NCBI GenBank assembly: GCA_016190375.1
Contig: JACPQR010000125.1
Coordinates: 1 to 38,602 of the forward strand
DNA from: Deltaproteobacteria bacterium
GTDB taxonomy: Bacteria > Myxococcota_A > Polyangia > JACPQR01
DNA: 38,602 nucleotides
Direction: 5' to 3'
The translations under genes and the position numbers were made by a program. Below, one piece after another: positions 20,124-31,546 of the stretch (positions are counted from its first letter, which is position 1; every line of letters starts with the position of its first letter). A model generated the notes under the pieces. It had not been told where the DNA came from, made no database searches, and was given only the letters and a program-made list of their open reading frames with translations.

Positions 20124-21362
20124 TCACAGCGCCCACCACGGCAGCGCCGTGACGCGCTCATGCAGGCGCAGCGGCCGGGAGCAGCGACAGACGACGTACC
20201 CGTGCGGCGCCTGGCGGGGCTTCTCCTCGCAGAGAGTCACGAGGTGACGCGCATCCGCGGCCGTGGGCCGCTCGGTCCACTTGACCTCGATCGGGATGAT
20301 CTTCCCACGGTGCTCGACCACCCAGTCGATCTCCGCGCCGTCTTTCGTACGCAGGTGATGAAGCGCGCCCTCCCGCAGGTACTGGAGTCGTTTCCACAGC
20401 TCGATGCCGACCCATTGCTCGATGAACGAGCCGGGGTCGACCGCCACGATGTCCGCCGACGGCCGAAGGCCCGCCGCGGCGTGCCGGACGCCGAGGTCGA
20501 AGAATACGAACTTCGGCGTCGACAGCAGGTTCTTTCGAACGCTGTTCGTGTACGCCTGCGCCCGGAAGCCCACGAACATGTCCTCGAGGAGCTGATAGTG
20601 AGACTTGACGGTGGGCTGCGAGATGCCCGCCTCGCGCGAGACCGCGGCGTAGTTGACGAGCTTGCCCGACTCCGCGGCTGCGAGCCGGAGGAACCGGACG
20701 AATGCGCCCCAGTCCTTCACCAGCGCCTCCCGCCTGATCTCCTCCTCCAGGTAGACCGTTGCGTACGCGCGTAGCAGCTCCGCGCGATCCTCGGCCGCCG
20801 CCGTCACGACCCCCGGGAGATCGCCATACGCGAGACGTTCCTCGAGGTCGGCTGCCGGGAACAGCCGTGCGTCCTGGGGCATCGCTGGCAACGTCGGCAG
20901 CTCGACCGGAAGCCGCGCGCTCTCGCCAGCGGGGACCGGCGCCGGACGCTCCACGAGCGTGAGCGGAAAGAGCCGGTGCAAGAAGCTCCTTCCCGGCAGG
21001 AGGTTCGCTCCGGTGGCGCGGAGCTTGCGCGCCGAGCTGCCGCACAGGACGAACCGGAGGCGCCGCTTGTCCCGATCGTAGAGGTGCTGCACCGCGTCGA
21101 AAATGGAGGGCACCGTCTGTACCTCGTCGACGAAGACGCTCCGACCTGCCGGCAAGGCCTCGCAGAGCCGGACGAAGTCGGCGGGGCTAGCGAGATGTTG
21201 TGACCGCTCGGCAGGGCTCGAGAGGTCCACGATGGTGCTGCTCGCGGGCAGAAGCGAGCGAATGAGAGTGGACTTGCCCGTCTGGCGTGCGCCGAAGACC
21301 AGGTGCACGAATGGCTTCCCCAGCGCCGCTGCCAGCCGCCGCCCGTACCACCGATCGAACAT
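20124..21362 (-). CDS. AAA_14/DUF4143-type ATPase
   Basis: The 412-residue product has Walker A GARQTGKST (residues 24-32) and Walker B VFVDEVQ (Asp79-Glu80), then a FVLCGSSARKL sensor region, as in the AAA_14 group. A winged-helix-like part (GISQPTVKSHYQLLEDM) and a C-terminal DUF4143 region follow, with a nuclease-like AEIDWVVE and IIPIEVKW that resembles a PD-(D/E)xK core. These ATPases are common in accessory DNA and their role is not established. The gene appears full length, ending ALPWWAL. It sits directly against the insertion sequence, so it may belong to the same accessory patch. The ATG is only about 6 nt from a TATACT box, which suggests a leaderless transcript. Confidence 0.9.
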   Translation of the reverse strand: MFDRWYGRRLAAALGKPFVHLVFGARQTGKSTLIRSLLPASSTIVDLSSPAERSQHLASPADFVRLCEALPAGRSVFVDEVQTVPSIFDAVQHLYDRDKRRLRFVLCGSSARKLRATGANLLPGRSFLHRLFPLTLVERPAPVPAGESARLPVELPTLPAMPQDARLFPAADLEERLAYGDLPGVVTAAAEDRAELLRAYATVYLEEEIRREALVKDWGAFVRFLRLAAAESGKLVNYAAVSREAGISQPTVKSHYQLLEDMFVGFRAQAYTNSVRKNLLSTPKFVFFDLGVRHAAAGLRPSADIVAVDPGSFIEQWVGIELWKRLQYLREGALHHLRTKDGAEIDWVVEHRGKIIPIEVKWTERPTAADARHLVTLCEEKPRQAPHGYVVCRCSRPLRLHERVTALPWWAL

Positions 21363-21363
21363 G

Positions 21364-21392
21364 GCCTTAGTATACTCGCCCCGTTCTAAGGC
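21364..21392 (-). promoter_or_regulatory. Candidate ATPase promoter within a 7-bp inverted repeat
   Basis: GCCTTAG (21364-21370) and CTAAGGC (21386-21392) are inverted copies separated by 15 nt. On the minus strand the arm nearer the gene overlaps TATACT (21374-21369), a good -10 box. A start there would put transcription at or next to the ATG at 21362. No strong -35 is visible, so a bound activator or repressor may use the inverted repeat. This is a sequence pattern only. Confidence 0.35.
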
Positions 21393-21450
21393 GATCCATT
21401 GCCATCAGCTATCGCGACCCACGCCAGATCGCATATGATCGGGTCGGTTC

Positions 21451-24039
<2,589 letters not shown>

Positions 24040-24060
24040 CCCGCCGCGGCCCGTTCGTGG

Positions 24061-24120
24061 TATAAGCCGCGCGCCCGCCAAGAAAACGGGGGGACTGCTT
24101 CGGCGGATCCACTGGAGGAG
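24061..24120 (+). promoter_or_regulatory. Candidate -10 box and ribosome binding site of icd
   Basis: TATAAG at 24061-24066 is the only -10-like hexamer in the 86-nt gap before icd; no convincing -35 accompanies it. GGAGGAG at about 24115-24121 is a strong ribosome binding site just before ATG 24126. It would drive the icd-mdh-sucCD cluster. Confidence 0.35.
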
Positions 24121-24125
24121 ACACG

Positions 24126-25379
24126 ATGGCCGCGAAGTTCGTTCTGGAGCCCCCCAAGAAGGGTGACCCGATCGAGGTCCGTCAGGACCTGACACTCGAC
24201 GTGCCCGATCGACCGATCGTCCCGTTCATCGAGGGCGACGGGACGGGCCCCGACATCTGGAGGGCCTCGCAGGCGGTCTTCGACGCCGCGGTGAGGAAGG
24301 CGTACGGCGGCAAGCGCGAGATCGCCTGGTACGAGGTCTTCGCGGGCGAGAAGGCGAACAAGGTCTACGGCGAGGCGCTCTGGCTGCCGGACGAGACCGT
24401 CGAGGCCATCCGGCGCTACGTCGTCGCGATCAAGGGGCCGCTGACGACCCCGATCGGCGGCGGCTTCCGCAGCATCAACGTCACGCTGAGGCAAGTGCTC
24501 GACCTGTACGCCTGCGTGCGGCCGGTGCGCTACTTCCAGGGCGTCCCGTCGCCGATGAAGCGGCCCGAGCTGCTCGACGTCATGATCTTCCGCGAGAACG
24601 TCGAGGACGTGTACGCCGGCATCGAGTGGGCCGCGGGCTCGCCCGAGGCGAACCGCGTGATCGCGCTGTGCAAGGAGCTCGGCAAGACCATCCGCGCCGA
24701 GAGCGGCATCGGCATCAAGCCGATGAGCGCCTTCGGTTCGAAGCGGCTGATCCGCCGGGGCATCCTCTACGCGCTCGAGCACGGCAAGGCCAGCGTCACG
24801 CTCGTGCACAAGGGCAACATCATGAAGTACACGGAGGGCGCCTTCCGCGGCTGGGGCTACGAGCTCGCGCGTGACGAGTTCGCCGACCGCGTGATCTCCG
24901 AGGACGACGTCTACAAGCACCACGGCGGGAAGGTCCCGGCCGGCAAGGTGCTGATCAAGGACCGCATCGCCGACTCGATCTTCCAGCAGCTACTCCTGCG
25001 ACCGGACGAGTACTCGGTCCTGTGCACGCCGAACCTCAACGGCGACTACCTGTCGGACGCCTGCGCGGCGCAGGTCGGCGGCCTGGGGATCGCTCCGGGC
25101 GGCAACATCGGCGACAGGGCGGCCGTCTTCGAGGCCACGCACGGAACGGCGCCGAAGTACGCCGGCCTGGACAAGGTGAACCCGGGCTCCGTCATGCTCT
25201 CGGGCGCCCTGATGCTCGAGCACCTCGGCTGGAGCGAGGCGTCCGCGCTCATCACGCGCGGCATGGAGAGGGCGATCCAGGCGAAGACGGTCACGTACGA
25301 CTTCGCGCGGCAGATGGAAGGCGCTCGCGAGGTCAAGTGCTCCGGGTTCGGATCGGCCGTCATCGAGCAGATGGTGTGA
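24126..25379 (+). CDS. icd: NADP-dependent isocitrate dehydrogenase
   Basis: The 417-residue enzyme oxidises isocitrate to 2-oxoglutarate and CO2 in the TCA cycle. It follows the E. coli-type homodimeric enzyme closely: IEGDGTGPDIW near the N-terminus, TTPIGGGFRSINVTLRQ with the serine that is phosphorylated in E. coli, and LYACVRPVRYF for substrate arginines. Metal-binding aspartates lie in LNGDYLSDACA, and a nucleotide loop in GDRAAVFEATHGTAPKYAG. NADP use is expected from the family. A strong GGAGGAG precedes the ATG. It heads a cluster with mdh (38 nt gap), sucC and sucD, so the oxidative TCA steps appear co-transcribed. No isocitrate dehydrogenase kinase gene is nearby. Confidence 0.96.
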   Translation: MAAKFVLEPPKKGDPIEVRQDLTLDVPDRPIVPFIEGDGTGPDIWRASQAVFDAAVRKAYGGKREIAWYEVFAGEKANKVYGEALWLPDETVEAIRRYVVAIKGPLTTPIGGGFRSINVTLRQVLDLYACVRPVRYFQGVPSPMKRPELLDVMIFRENVEDVYAGIEWAAGSPEANRVIALCKELGKTIRAESGIGIKPMSAFGSKRLIRRGILYALEHGKASVTLVHKGNIMKYTEGAFRGWGYELARDEFADRVISEDDVYKHHGGKVPAGKVLIKDRIADSIFQQLLLRPDEYSVLCTPNLNGDYLSDACAAQVGGLGIAPGGNIGDRAAVFEATHGTAPKYAGLDKVNPGSVMLSGALMLEHLGWSEASALITRGMERAIQAKTVTYDFARQMEGAREVKCSGFGSAVIEQMV

Positions 25380-25417
25380 GCCCAGCAGGGGATCCTGCGG
25401 AACAGGAGTGAGAGGTC

Positions 25418-26356
25418 ATGGGAACTGCACGGAAGAAGATCGCCCTCATCGGTGCCGGAAACATCGGCGGACAGCTCGCGCTGCAGTGCGCCCAGAAGGA
25501 GCTCGGCGACGTCGTGCTCTTCGACATCCCGGCGACCAAGGGGATGCCTCGGGGCAAGGCGCTCGACGTCATGCAGGCCGGAGGCGTCGACGGCTACGAC
25601 GCGACCGTGACCGGGACGAGCGAGTGGAAGGACTGCGCCGGCGCCGACGTGGTGATCGTCACCGCCGGAGTACCCCGCAAGCCCGGCATGAGCCGCGACG
25701 ACCTGGTCCACATCAACATCGAGATCATCAAGGACGTGTCCGGCAAGATCAAGGCTCACTGCCCTGGCGCGTTCGTCATCGTCCTGTCGAACCCGCTCGA
25801 CGCCATGGTCTACGCGCTCAAGCGGATCACGGGCTTCTCGCGCGAGCATGTCGTGGGCATGGCCGGGGTCCTCGACTCGGCCAGGTTCAAGCACTTCATC
25901 GCCGAGGCCGCCGGAGTGAGCGTGCACGACGTCCAGGCGATGGTCCTCGGCGGCCACGGCGACTCGATGGTCCCGCTCCTGTCGACCTGCACGGTGGCCG
26001 GCATCCCCGTGACCAAGCTCGTCCCGCCAGACAAGCTCGTGGCGATCTCGGACCGCACGCGGCAGGGCGGAGGCGAGATCGTCGGGCTCATGGGCACGAG
26101 CGCGTACTACGCTCCGGCGTCGAGCGCGATCGCGATGGCGGAGTCGTACCTGCGAGACAAGAAGCGCGTCATGCCCTGCGCGGCCTTCCTGGACGGCGAG
26201 TACGGCCTGAAGGACATGTACATGGGCGTGCCGGTCGTGATCGGCAAGGGCGGCATCGAGCGGGTGATCGAGGTGGACCTGACGACGGAGGAGCGCGCGA
26301 TGCTCGACTCGAGCGCGAAGGCCGTCCGGGACGTCCTCTCGGTCATCAGGTGGTGA
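25418..26356 (+). CDS. mdh: Malate dehydrogenase, LDH-like type
   Basis: The 312-residue enzyme oxidises malate to oxaloacetate with NAD. The N-terminal nucleotide fold shows GAGNIGGQLA, with Asp at the end of the second strand (LFDIP) favouring NAD. Arg in GVPRKPGMSRDDL marks malate rather than lactate specificity, because lactate dehydrogenases have Gln there. The catalytic His lies in GGHGDSMVPL. Length and motifs match LDH-like bacterial Mdh. GGAG with a short spacer precedes the ATG. The sucC ATG follows three bases after the stop. Confidence 0.96.
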   Translation: MGTARKKIALIGAGNIGGQLALQCAQKELGDVVLFDIPATKGMPRGKALDVMQAGGVDGYDATVTGTSEWKDCAGADVVIVTAGVPRKPGMSRDDLVHINIEIIKDVSGKIKAHCPGAFVIVLSNPLDAMVYALKRITGFSREHVVGMAGVLDSARFKHFIAEAAGVSVHDVQAMVLGGHGDSMVPLLSTCTVAGIPVTKLVPPDKLVAISDRTRQGGGEIVGLMGTSAYYAPASSAIAMAESYLRDKKRVMPCAAFLDGEYGLKDMYMGVPVVIGKGGIERVIEVDLTTEERAMLDSSAKAVRDVLSVIRW

Positions 26357-26359
26357 GGC

Positions 26360-27544
26360 ATGAAGATCCACGAGTACCAGGCCAAGGAGCTCTTCCGCGC
26401 GTACGGGATCCCGGTGCCGATCGGGCGGCCGGCCCTCTCGATCGAGGAGGCCCACCGCGCGGTCGACGAGGTCGCGAAGGAGTCGAAGAAGGACGTCCTC
26501 GTCGTCAAGGCGCAGATCCACGCGGGCGGCCGCGGCAAGGGCGGCGGCGTCAAGGTGTGCAAGGGCGCGCCCGCGGCGCACGAGGCCGTCGGGCAGGTCT
26601 TCGGGATGCAGCTCGTGACCAAGCAGACCGGCCCCGAGGGTCAGAAGGTCCGGCGGCTCCTCGTCGAGGAGGGGCTGGACATCGCTCGGGAGATCTACCT
26701 GGCGTTCGTGGTCGACCGTGACCGGCGGCGCCTGGCGATCGTGGCGAGCGCGGAGGGCGGCACCGAGATCGAGGAGCTCGCGCGCGAGCGCCCGGAGGCG
26801 ATCGTGCGCGAGTCCGTGGATCCGGCGCTCGGCCTGCCGGCCTTCCAGGCGCGCAACGTCGCCTTCGGCCTGGGCCTCCGAAAGAAGGAGGCTCTGGGGG
26901 CGGCCAGGCTGATCTCCAGCATGTACCGGCTGTGCACGACCGAGGACTGCTCGCTGGTGGAGGTGAACCCGCTCGTGGTGACGAAGCAGGGCGAGGTCGT
27001 CGCCCTGGACGGGAAGATCAACTTCGACGACAACGGCGACTTCCGGCACCCTGGCTGGGAGGCGCTGCGAGACCCGGACGAGGAGGATCCGACCGAGCGT
27101 GAGGCGAAGGCGGCTGGCCTGTCGTACGTGTCGCTCAAGGGGAACATCGGCTGCCTCGTGAACGGCGCGGGCCTTGCGATGTCGACGATGGACATCATCA
27201 AGCACTGCGGCGGCGAGCCCGCGAACTTCCTCGACGTGGGGGGCGGCGCGACGGGCAAGGCCGTCACGACCGCGATGTCGATCATCCTGCGCGATCCCGA
27301 CGTCAAGGGGATCTTCGTCAACATCTTTGGCGGGATCATGAAGTGCGACGTGATCGCCGAGGGGGTCATGGCCGCGACGCGCGAGCTCGGTCTGAAGGTC
27401 CCGCTCGTCGTGCGCCTTCAGGGGACGAACGTCGAGAAGGGGCGCAGCATGCTGGCCCAGAGCGGACTTCAGATCGCGCCCGCGGACTCCATGCTGGACG
27501 GCGCCCGCAAGATCGTCGAGCTCGTTCACAGGAAGGGAAACTGA
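26360..27544 (+). CDS. sucC: Succinyl-CoA synthetase, beta subunit
   Basis: The 394-residue subunit supplies the ATP-grasp nucleotide site and contacts the phosphohistidine loop of SucD. It begins KIHEYQAKELFRAYGIPVP, followed by VKAQIHAGGRGKGGGVKV for nucleotide binding. Metal-binding residues appear in VEVNPLVV and in DGKINFDDN. The CoA-side domain contains GCLVNGAGLAM and FLDVGGGA. A final KGRSMLAQSGL precedes the C-terminus. Nucleotide choice, ATP or GTP, is not decided by what can be seen. Only three bases separate it from mdh and two from sucD. Confidence 0.97.
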   Translation: MKIHEYQAKELFRAYGIPVPIGRPALSIEEAHRAVDEVAKESKKDVLVVKAQIHAGGRGKGGGVKVCKGAPAAHEAVGQVFGMQLVTKQTGPEGQKVRRLLVEEGLDIAREIYLAFVVDRDRRRLAIVASAEGGTEIEELARERPEAIVRESVDPALGLPAFQARNVAFGLGLRKKEALGAARLISSMYRLCTTEDCSLVEVNPLVVTKQGEVVALDGKINFDDNGDFRHPGWEALRDPDEEDPTEREAKAAGLSYVSLKGNIGCLVNGAGLAMSTMDIIKHCGGEPANFLDVGGGATGKAVTTAMSIILRDPDVKGIFVNIFGGIMKCDVIAEGVMAATRELGLKVPLVVRLQGTNVEKGRSMLAQSGLQIAPADSMLDGARKIVELVHRKGN

Positions 27545-27546
27545 AC

Positions 27547-28419
27547 ATGGCGATCCTGGTCAATGAATCGACGCGGGTCGTGGTCCAGGGCATCACCGGA
27601 GACGCCGGGAGCTTCCACACGAAGCAGATGCTCGAGTACGGCACGAAGGTCGTCGCCGGCGTGACGCCCGGGCGCTCGGGCGAGACCTTCGAGGGCAAGG
27701 TCCCCATCTTCGACACCGTCCGCGACGCGGTCCAGGGGACCAAGGCGAACGTCGCCTGCGTCTTCGTCCCGCCTGCCTTCGCTGCCGACGCGATCCTCGA
27801 GGCCGCGGCGGCGGACGTGCCGCTGGTCGTCGCGATCACCGAGGGCATCCCGACGCTCGACATGGTCCGCGTGCGCGCGTTCCTGGAGGGCAGGGACAGC
27901 CGGATGGTCGGTCCGAACTGCCCCGGGGTCATCTCGCCCGCGGCGCGCTGCAAGATCGGAATCATGCCCGGCCACATCCACAAGCCCGGTCACATCGGCG
28001 TCGTCTCCAGATCGGGAACGCTCACCTACGAGGCCGTCTGGCAGCTCTCGGAGCTGGGGATCGGCCAGTCGACGTGCATCGGGATCGGGGGCGACCCCGT
28101 GGGCGGCCTCGACTTCGTGGACGTGCTGAGCCTGTTCAACGCCGATCCCGACACGCACGGCGTGATCCTCATCGGCGAGATCGGCGGCGCCGCCGAGGAG
28201 CGCGCCGCGGCCTGGGTGCAGGCCCACATGAAGAAGCCGGTAGCCGCCTTCATCGCCGGGCGCACCGCGCCTCCGGGAAAGCGGATGGGCCACGCCGGCG
28301 CGATCATCTCCGGCGGAAAGGGCACCGCGGCCGACAAGATCGCGGCCCTCGAGAAGGCCGGCATCCGCGTCGCCCCGACCCCCGCGGAGATGGGCGCGAC
28401 CCTCGCCTCGATGCTCTGA
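27547..28419 (+). CDS. sucD: Succinyl-CoA synthetase, alpha subunit
   Basis: The 290-residue subunit binds CoA and carries the phosphorylated histidine. It starts AILVNESTRVVVQGITG and has FHTKQMLEYG for CoA, GPNCPGVISP in the middle, and the active-site His in MGHAGAIISGGKGTA near the C-terminus. It closes the TCA cluster; with SucC it converts succinyl-CoA to succinate while making a nucleoside triphosphate. Its stop is three bases from the stop of the convergent lipoprotein gene, with no terminator hairpin visible between them. Confidence 0.97.
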   Translation: MAILVNESTRVVVQGITGDAGSFHTKQMLEYGTKVVAGVTPGRSGETFEGKVPIFDTVRDAVQGTKANVACVFVPPAFAADAILEAAAADVPLVVAITEGIPTLDMVRVRAFLEGRDSRMVGPNCPGVISPAARCKIGIMPGHIHKPGHIGVVSRSGTLTYEAVWQLSELGIGQSTCIGIGGDPVGGLDFVDVLSLFNADPDTHGVILIGEIGGAAEERAAAWVQAHMKKPVAAFIAGRTAPPGKRMGHAGAIISGGKGTAADKIAALEKAGIRVAPTPAEMGATLASML

Positions 28420-28422
28420 GAC

Positions 28423-30519
28423 CTAGCAGTCGATCGGACAGTTGCGATCGTTCTCGCTGTTCGAGCACACACCGTCCCCGCAGCAAGCGTTCCTGCAGCT
28501 CCTGCCCGAGCAGCGGCAGTCGGACGAGCACGTCCGGCAGTCCTCGCCCGAGGCCGCGCCGGCGCAGGCGCCGTCGCCACAGACGGCCGCGGGGCAGTCC
28601 GGGTCGCTCGAGCCGTCGCAGGCCGGCCCGCAGCAGCCGTCGATCGCGCCACACGCCGCCCAGGTGCTCGAGCACGAGGCCGTGCACGTCCCGGCGTTCG
28701 AGCACGTGTCGATGGTGCACGCGTTCGCGTCGTCGCACGCGGCATCGGCCACGCACGCGGCGGCCGTGCAGCTCCCACCGCAGCACAGACCGCCACCCTG
28801 CGCGCAGTCGGAGTCGGAGACACAGCCCGCGCAGTCGCGCTCCTTGACGAAGCCCCACCGAGTCACCCACTCCGCGCTCGTCGCGGGGTCGTTCGAGTCG
28901 TAGTACTCCTGTGTGTAGACGAACGTGCAGTCGTCGACCGGATCGACGGCCATCATGCTGTAGTCGCCCCAGCGGCCGCTCGAGTGGGACTGGTAGAAGC
29001 GGCCGGCGGCCAGCGTGGCCTCGCCCTGCGTCATCGTCCCCGCGGGATCCTCCGCGAGCCGGCCCGTGACGCGGACCGATGGGTAGGTGACGGCGCTGGA
29101 GACGGAGAAGCCGAGCATGACGTCGCCGATGCCGTTCATCGCCACGCTCCCCATCCACCGGTTGTCGCCATCGGGCGCGTAGGTGCCCTGCTGCTCGATG
29201 GACCACCCACGGCCCGAGTCCCTGAGCTCGTACCAGCGAATCCCGGCGTGATCGCCCCCGACGTCGGTCGTGTGACTGACGAGGAGCGCGCGATGCGAGC
29301 CGAACTCGCGAAGCTGCAGCCGCGCCATCAGGCGGTCTGAGAGCGCGTCGACCGGCGTGCCTCCCGGCTGCGGGATGCAGTTGCGCGAGTAGCCGCACAT
29401 GTTCGAGTTGAAAGCGGCCGTCCTCAGAGCGACGGCGAAGGTGAACGTCGAGCTGCCGGGCGTCACCCAGTCGGCCGCGAGCTCCCAGCACTGGACCTGA
29501 TCGGGCGAGTAACCCCAGGCATCGTCATCCACCTGGCAGAAGGGCACCGGCACTCCCGGCGCTTGCGCCGGCCCGTCGAGATCGGCGGGAAGCATCCCGC
29601 CCAGATTAGGGTCGACGCGCTCCAGATCGAACCTGATCATGCGGGCCGGCAGTCCGTCCAGCATGGCGTCACGCTCGAACGCGACCGCCCCCTGACCTGC
29701 CCACCGGCAGCCGAGGAGCTCGCAGCGGTACTGGTTGATCGCGAGGGCGTAGGCGTCGGGCCCGACTCCGAGCTTCGGGTAGTCGTTCATCTTGCGCTCG
29801 TCGATCAGGAACTCGTACCGGTGGTACGCCCCGGTCGGATCTGGCGTCTGCGAGACGGCGATGCACTGGTAGAACGGGCCGCTCGGGAAGTTGGGTAGGG
29901 CGAACTGGCTCATGAGCCAGCGGTCCGCGAGGTGATCGTAAAGCGCGATGGGATCGCCGTCGTTGGAGGCCTCGCATGGACCGCCGAAGCCCTGCCACAG
30001 CCGGCTTCCGGCGATTGGACCGAGGACGCGGCTGCCCGTACGGTCGTAGACCGCGAGGACGCCGTTGACCCACTGCACGTAGTGGTCGGGCCCGATGTCG
30101 CCGTTCACGTCCGGCGGCAACATGCGGGACCCGAGCACCGCCGCGTTGTCCGAGTTGGCGAGACCGGCGAAGCTCCCCAGTACGCCCGGCGCGGCCGCCT
30201 CCTCGATCGCAGCCTGCAGGGCCTCGTCATCCGCTGCCCCCTCGGCTTCGAAGCGATTGGGCAAGGGATGGCGTGGTTTCTCGAAGATCGTGGCCAGCAC
30301 CGGCGGAGGTGCGGGTCGCTCGGGCGTGGCGCGAAGGGGAGGTGAGGCGTCGCTGCGCGTGGCAAAACGCACCACCGGGCGGGTCTGGGACAGCCCTTCC
30401 TCGCGCTCGAGTGCGGGCGGGCCGCCCGCCTCGCCGGCGCTACAGCCGGTGAGCCCAACGACTGCGAGGGTGCCGAGCTGCCAGACGGGCAGAGGGCGAG
30501 GGCTCGAGCGCAAGTTCAT
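28423..30519 (-). CDS. Large lipoprotein with Cys-rich C-terminal repeats
   Basis: The 698-residue protein has a signal peptide ending in GLTGC, so Cys26 is probably lipidated; GGAGG lies just upstream of ATG 30519. Residues about 100-560 form one long region with Trp- and Tyr-containing strands such as DHYVQWVNGVLAVYD, then ALYDHLADRWLMSQ and MGSVAMNGIGDVMLGFS. This may be a beta-propeller-like fold, but no family was identified. The last 130 residues are Cys-rich, starting CVSDSDCAQGGGLCC. They hold repeated CCGPACD, CGDGAC and CCGDGVCSNSEN modules like the EGF-like or CGDG modules of myxobacterial surface proteins. No MYXO-CTERM anchor follows. Function is unknown. Confidence 0.8.
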   Translation of the reverse strand: MNLRSSPRPLPVWQLGTLAVVGLTGCSAGEAGGPPALEREEGLSQTRPVVRFATRSDASPPLRATPERPAPPPVLATIFEKPRHPLPNRFEAEGAADDEALQAAIEEAAAPGVLGSFAGLANSDNAAVLGSRMLPPDVNGDIGPDHYVQWVNGVLAVYDRTGSRVLGPIAGSRLWQGFGGPCEASNDGDPIALYDHLADRWLMSQFALPNFPSGPFYQCIAVSQTPDPTGAYHRYEFLIDERKMNDYPKLGVGPDAYALAINQYRCELLGCRWAGQGAVAFERDAMLDGLPARMIRFDLERVDPNLGGMLPADLDGPAQAPGVPVPFCQVDDDAWGYSPDQVQCWELAADWVTPGSSTFTFAVALRTAAFNSNMCGYSRNCIPQPGGTPVDALSDRLMARLQLREFGSHRALLVSHTTDVGGDHAGIRWYELRDSGRGWSIEQQGTYAPDGDNRWMGSVAMNGIGDVMLGFSVSSAVTYPSVRVTGRLAEDPAGTMTQGEATLAAGRFYQSHSSGRWGDYSMMAVDPVDDCTFVYTQEYYDSNDPATSAEWVTRWGFVKERDCAGCVSDSDCAQGGGLCCGGSCTAAACVADAACDDANACTIDTCSNAGTCTASCSSTWAACGAIDGCCGPACDGSSDPDCPAAVCGDGACAGAASGEDCRTCSSDCRCSGRSCRNACCGDGVCSNSENDRNCPIDC

Positions 30520-30552
30520 GTCGTTGCCTCCGGGCCCCGCGGTGCAGTCGAC

Positions 30553-31518
30553 ATGCCGCGCTGGCGCCGGCCGGCGCGCCGGCGGACAATCGCGCCGGTG
30601 GAGTGGTTCGTGGTGATGGGCGTCGTGGTGGTCGTCGGCAGCGCGCTCAGGCTGTGGCGCCGCCGGCGTCGGCCCGGCAGCGCGGTCCCGACGCCCGAAG
30701 GGCACGAAGAGGGCCGGCGCGTCGAGCTGGTAGTCCCCGACGATTCGGGCTTCTCCATCGAGGCGCGAGCCACGGCTTTCATCGATCCTCCGCTCGACCT
30801 CGGTCTCGAGATCACGAGGAGGAGTCCCTGGGATCCAGGGGTCGGCGGCGTTTCGATCCCGATCCGGGGTTTCGCGGACCGATATCTGGTGCGGGCGGAC
30901 GAGGAGGGACGTGCCGCCGCGCTTCTGGACTCCGACCTGCAAAGGGCGATCGAGTCGGTCTCCGAGACGATCGCCGAGGTGCGCCTCTCGGACGACCGTG
31001 TCGTGCTAGCCGGCCAGGAGCCCGACGGCGAGCGCGACGCTTGGCTGAACGAGCTCCGCCGGCGGTGCGCGGCGCTGGCCGATGGGGTCGAGCGGGCGAG
31101 CCTGAGGGTGCCTGTCGCAACCGGGCTCGTCCGTTACCTCGGCCAGTGGTCCGCCTGGGCGAGAACGCGTGGCCTCGAGGTCGGCACCGCGCCCCTCGGC
31201 GCCGCCGGTCGCCTGAAGGATCTGGAGACGGCCGCATGGTTCGAGAGAGTCGCCCAAGGGCGCCATCGCCTCCGACTGCGGATCGATCTCGGGGTAGAGG
31301 CGCAGGACCTCTCGCAGGCGGACCGCGAGGCGCTCGCCGATCTCGCGCGCCTGGGCGAGACCGAGGTCCGTGATGGCGTCCTATCGCTGTCCTGCGGCCT
31401 GGACCACGAGCCCCCCGAGCTCCCGCCGCACATGGTCGACCAGGCGGCGGCCGTCGCCGCGGGGATCCGCGATCGGGCGCAGCGCGCTGCGCTCGGCAAG
31501 TCCGGACCCTACCGCTGA
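30553..31518 (+). CDS. Membrane-anchored hypothetical protein
   Basis: This 321-residue protein has one N-terminal membrane helix (about residues 16-35, VEWFVVMGVVVVVGSALRLW) followed by five arginines. The rest (about 40-321) should therefore be cytoplasmic. The soluble part shows alternating strands and helices but no motif I recognise. ATG 30553 gives a basic N-terminal tail; a GTG at 30598 would start exactly at the membrane helix and leave more room for the promoter of the divergent lipoprotein gene. I cannot assign a function. Confidence 0.65.
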   Translation: MPRWRRPARRRTIAPVEWFVVMGVVVVVGSALRLWRRRRRPGSAVPTPEGHEEGRRVELVVPDDSGFSIEARATAFIDPPLDLGLEITRRSPWDPGVGGVSIPIRGFADRYLVRADEEGRAAALLDSDLQRAIESVSETIAEVRLSDDRVVLAGQEPDGERDAWLNELRRRCAALADGVERASLRVPVATGLVRYLGQWSAWARTRGLEVGTAPLGAAGRLKDLETAAWFERVAQGRHRLRLRIDLGVEAQDLSQADREALADLARLGETEVRDGVLSLSCGLDHEPPELPPHMVDQAAAVAAGIRDRAQRAALGKSGPYR

Positions 31519-31546
31519 GATCGCCTGTGAGCCCGCACGGGCGCCA

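Noticed and set aside
31519..31546. GCCCG-CA-CGGGC as a terminator between convergent genes
   Set aside because: The loop would be two bases and no T-run follows, so it is not a convincing intrinsic terminator.
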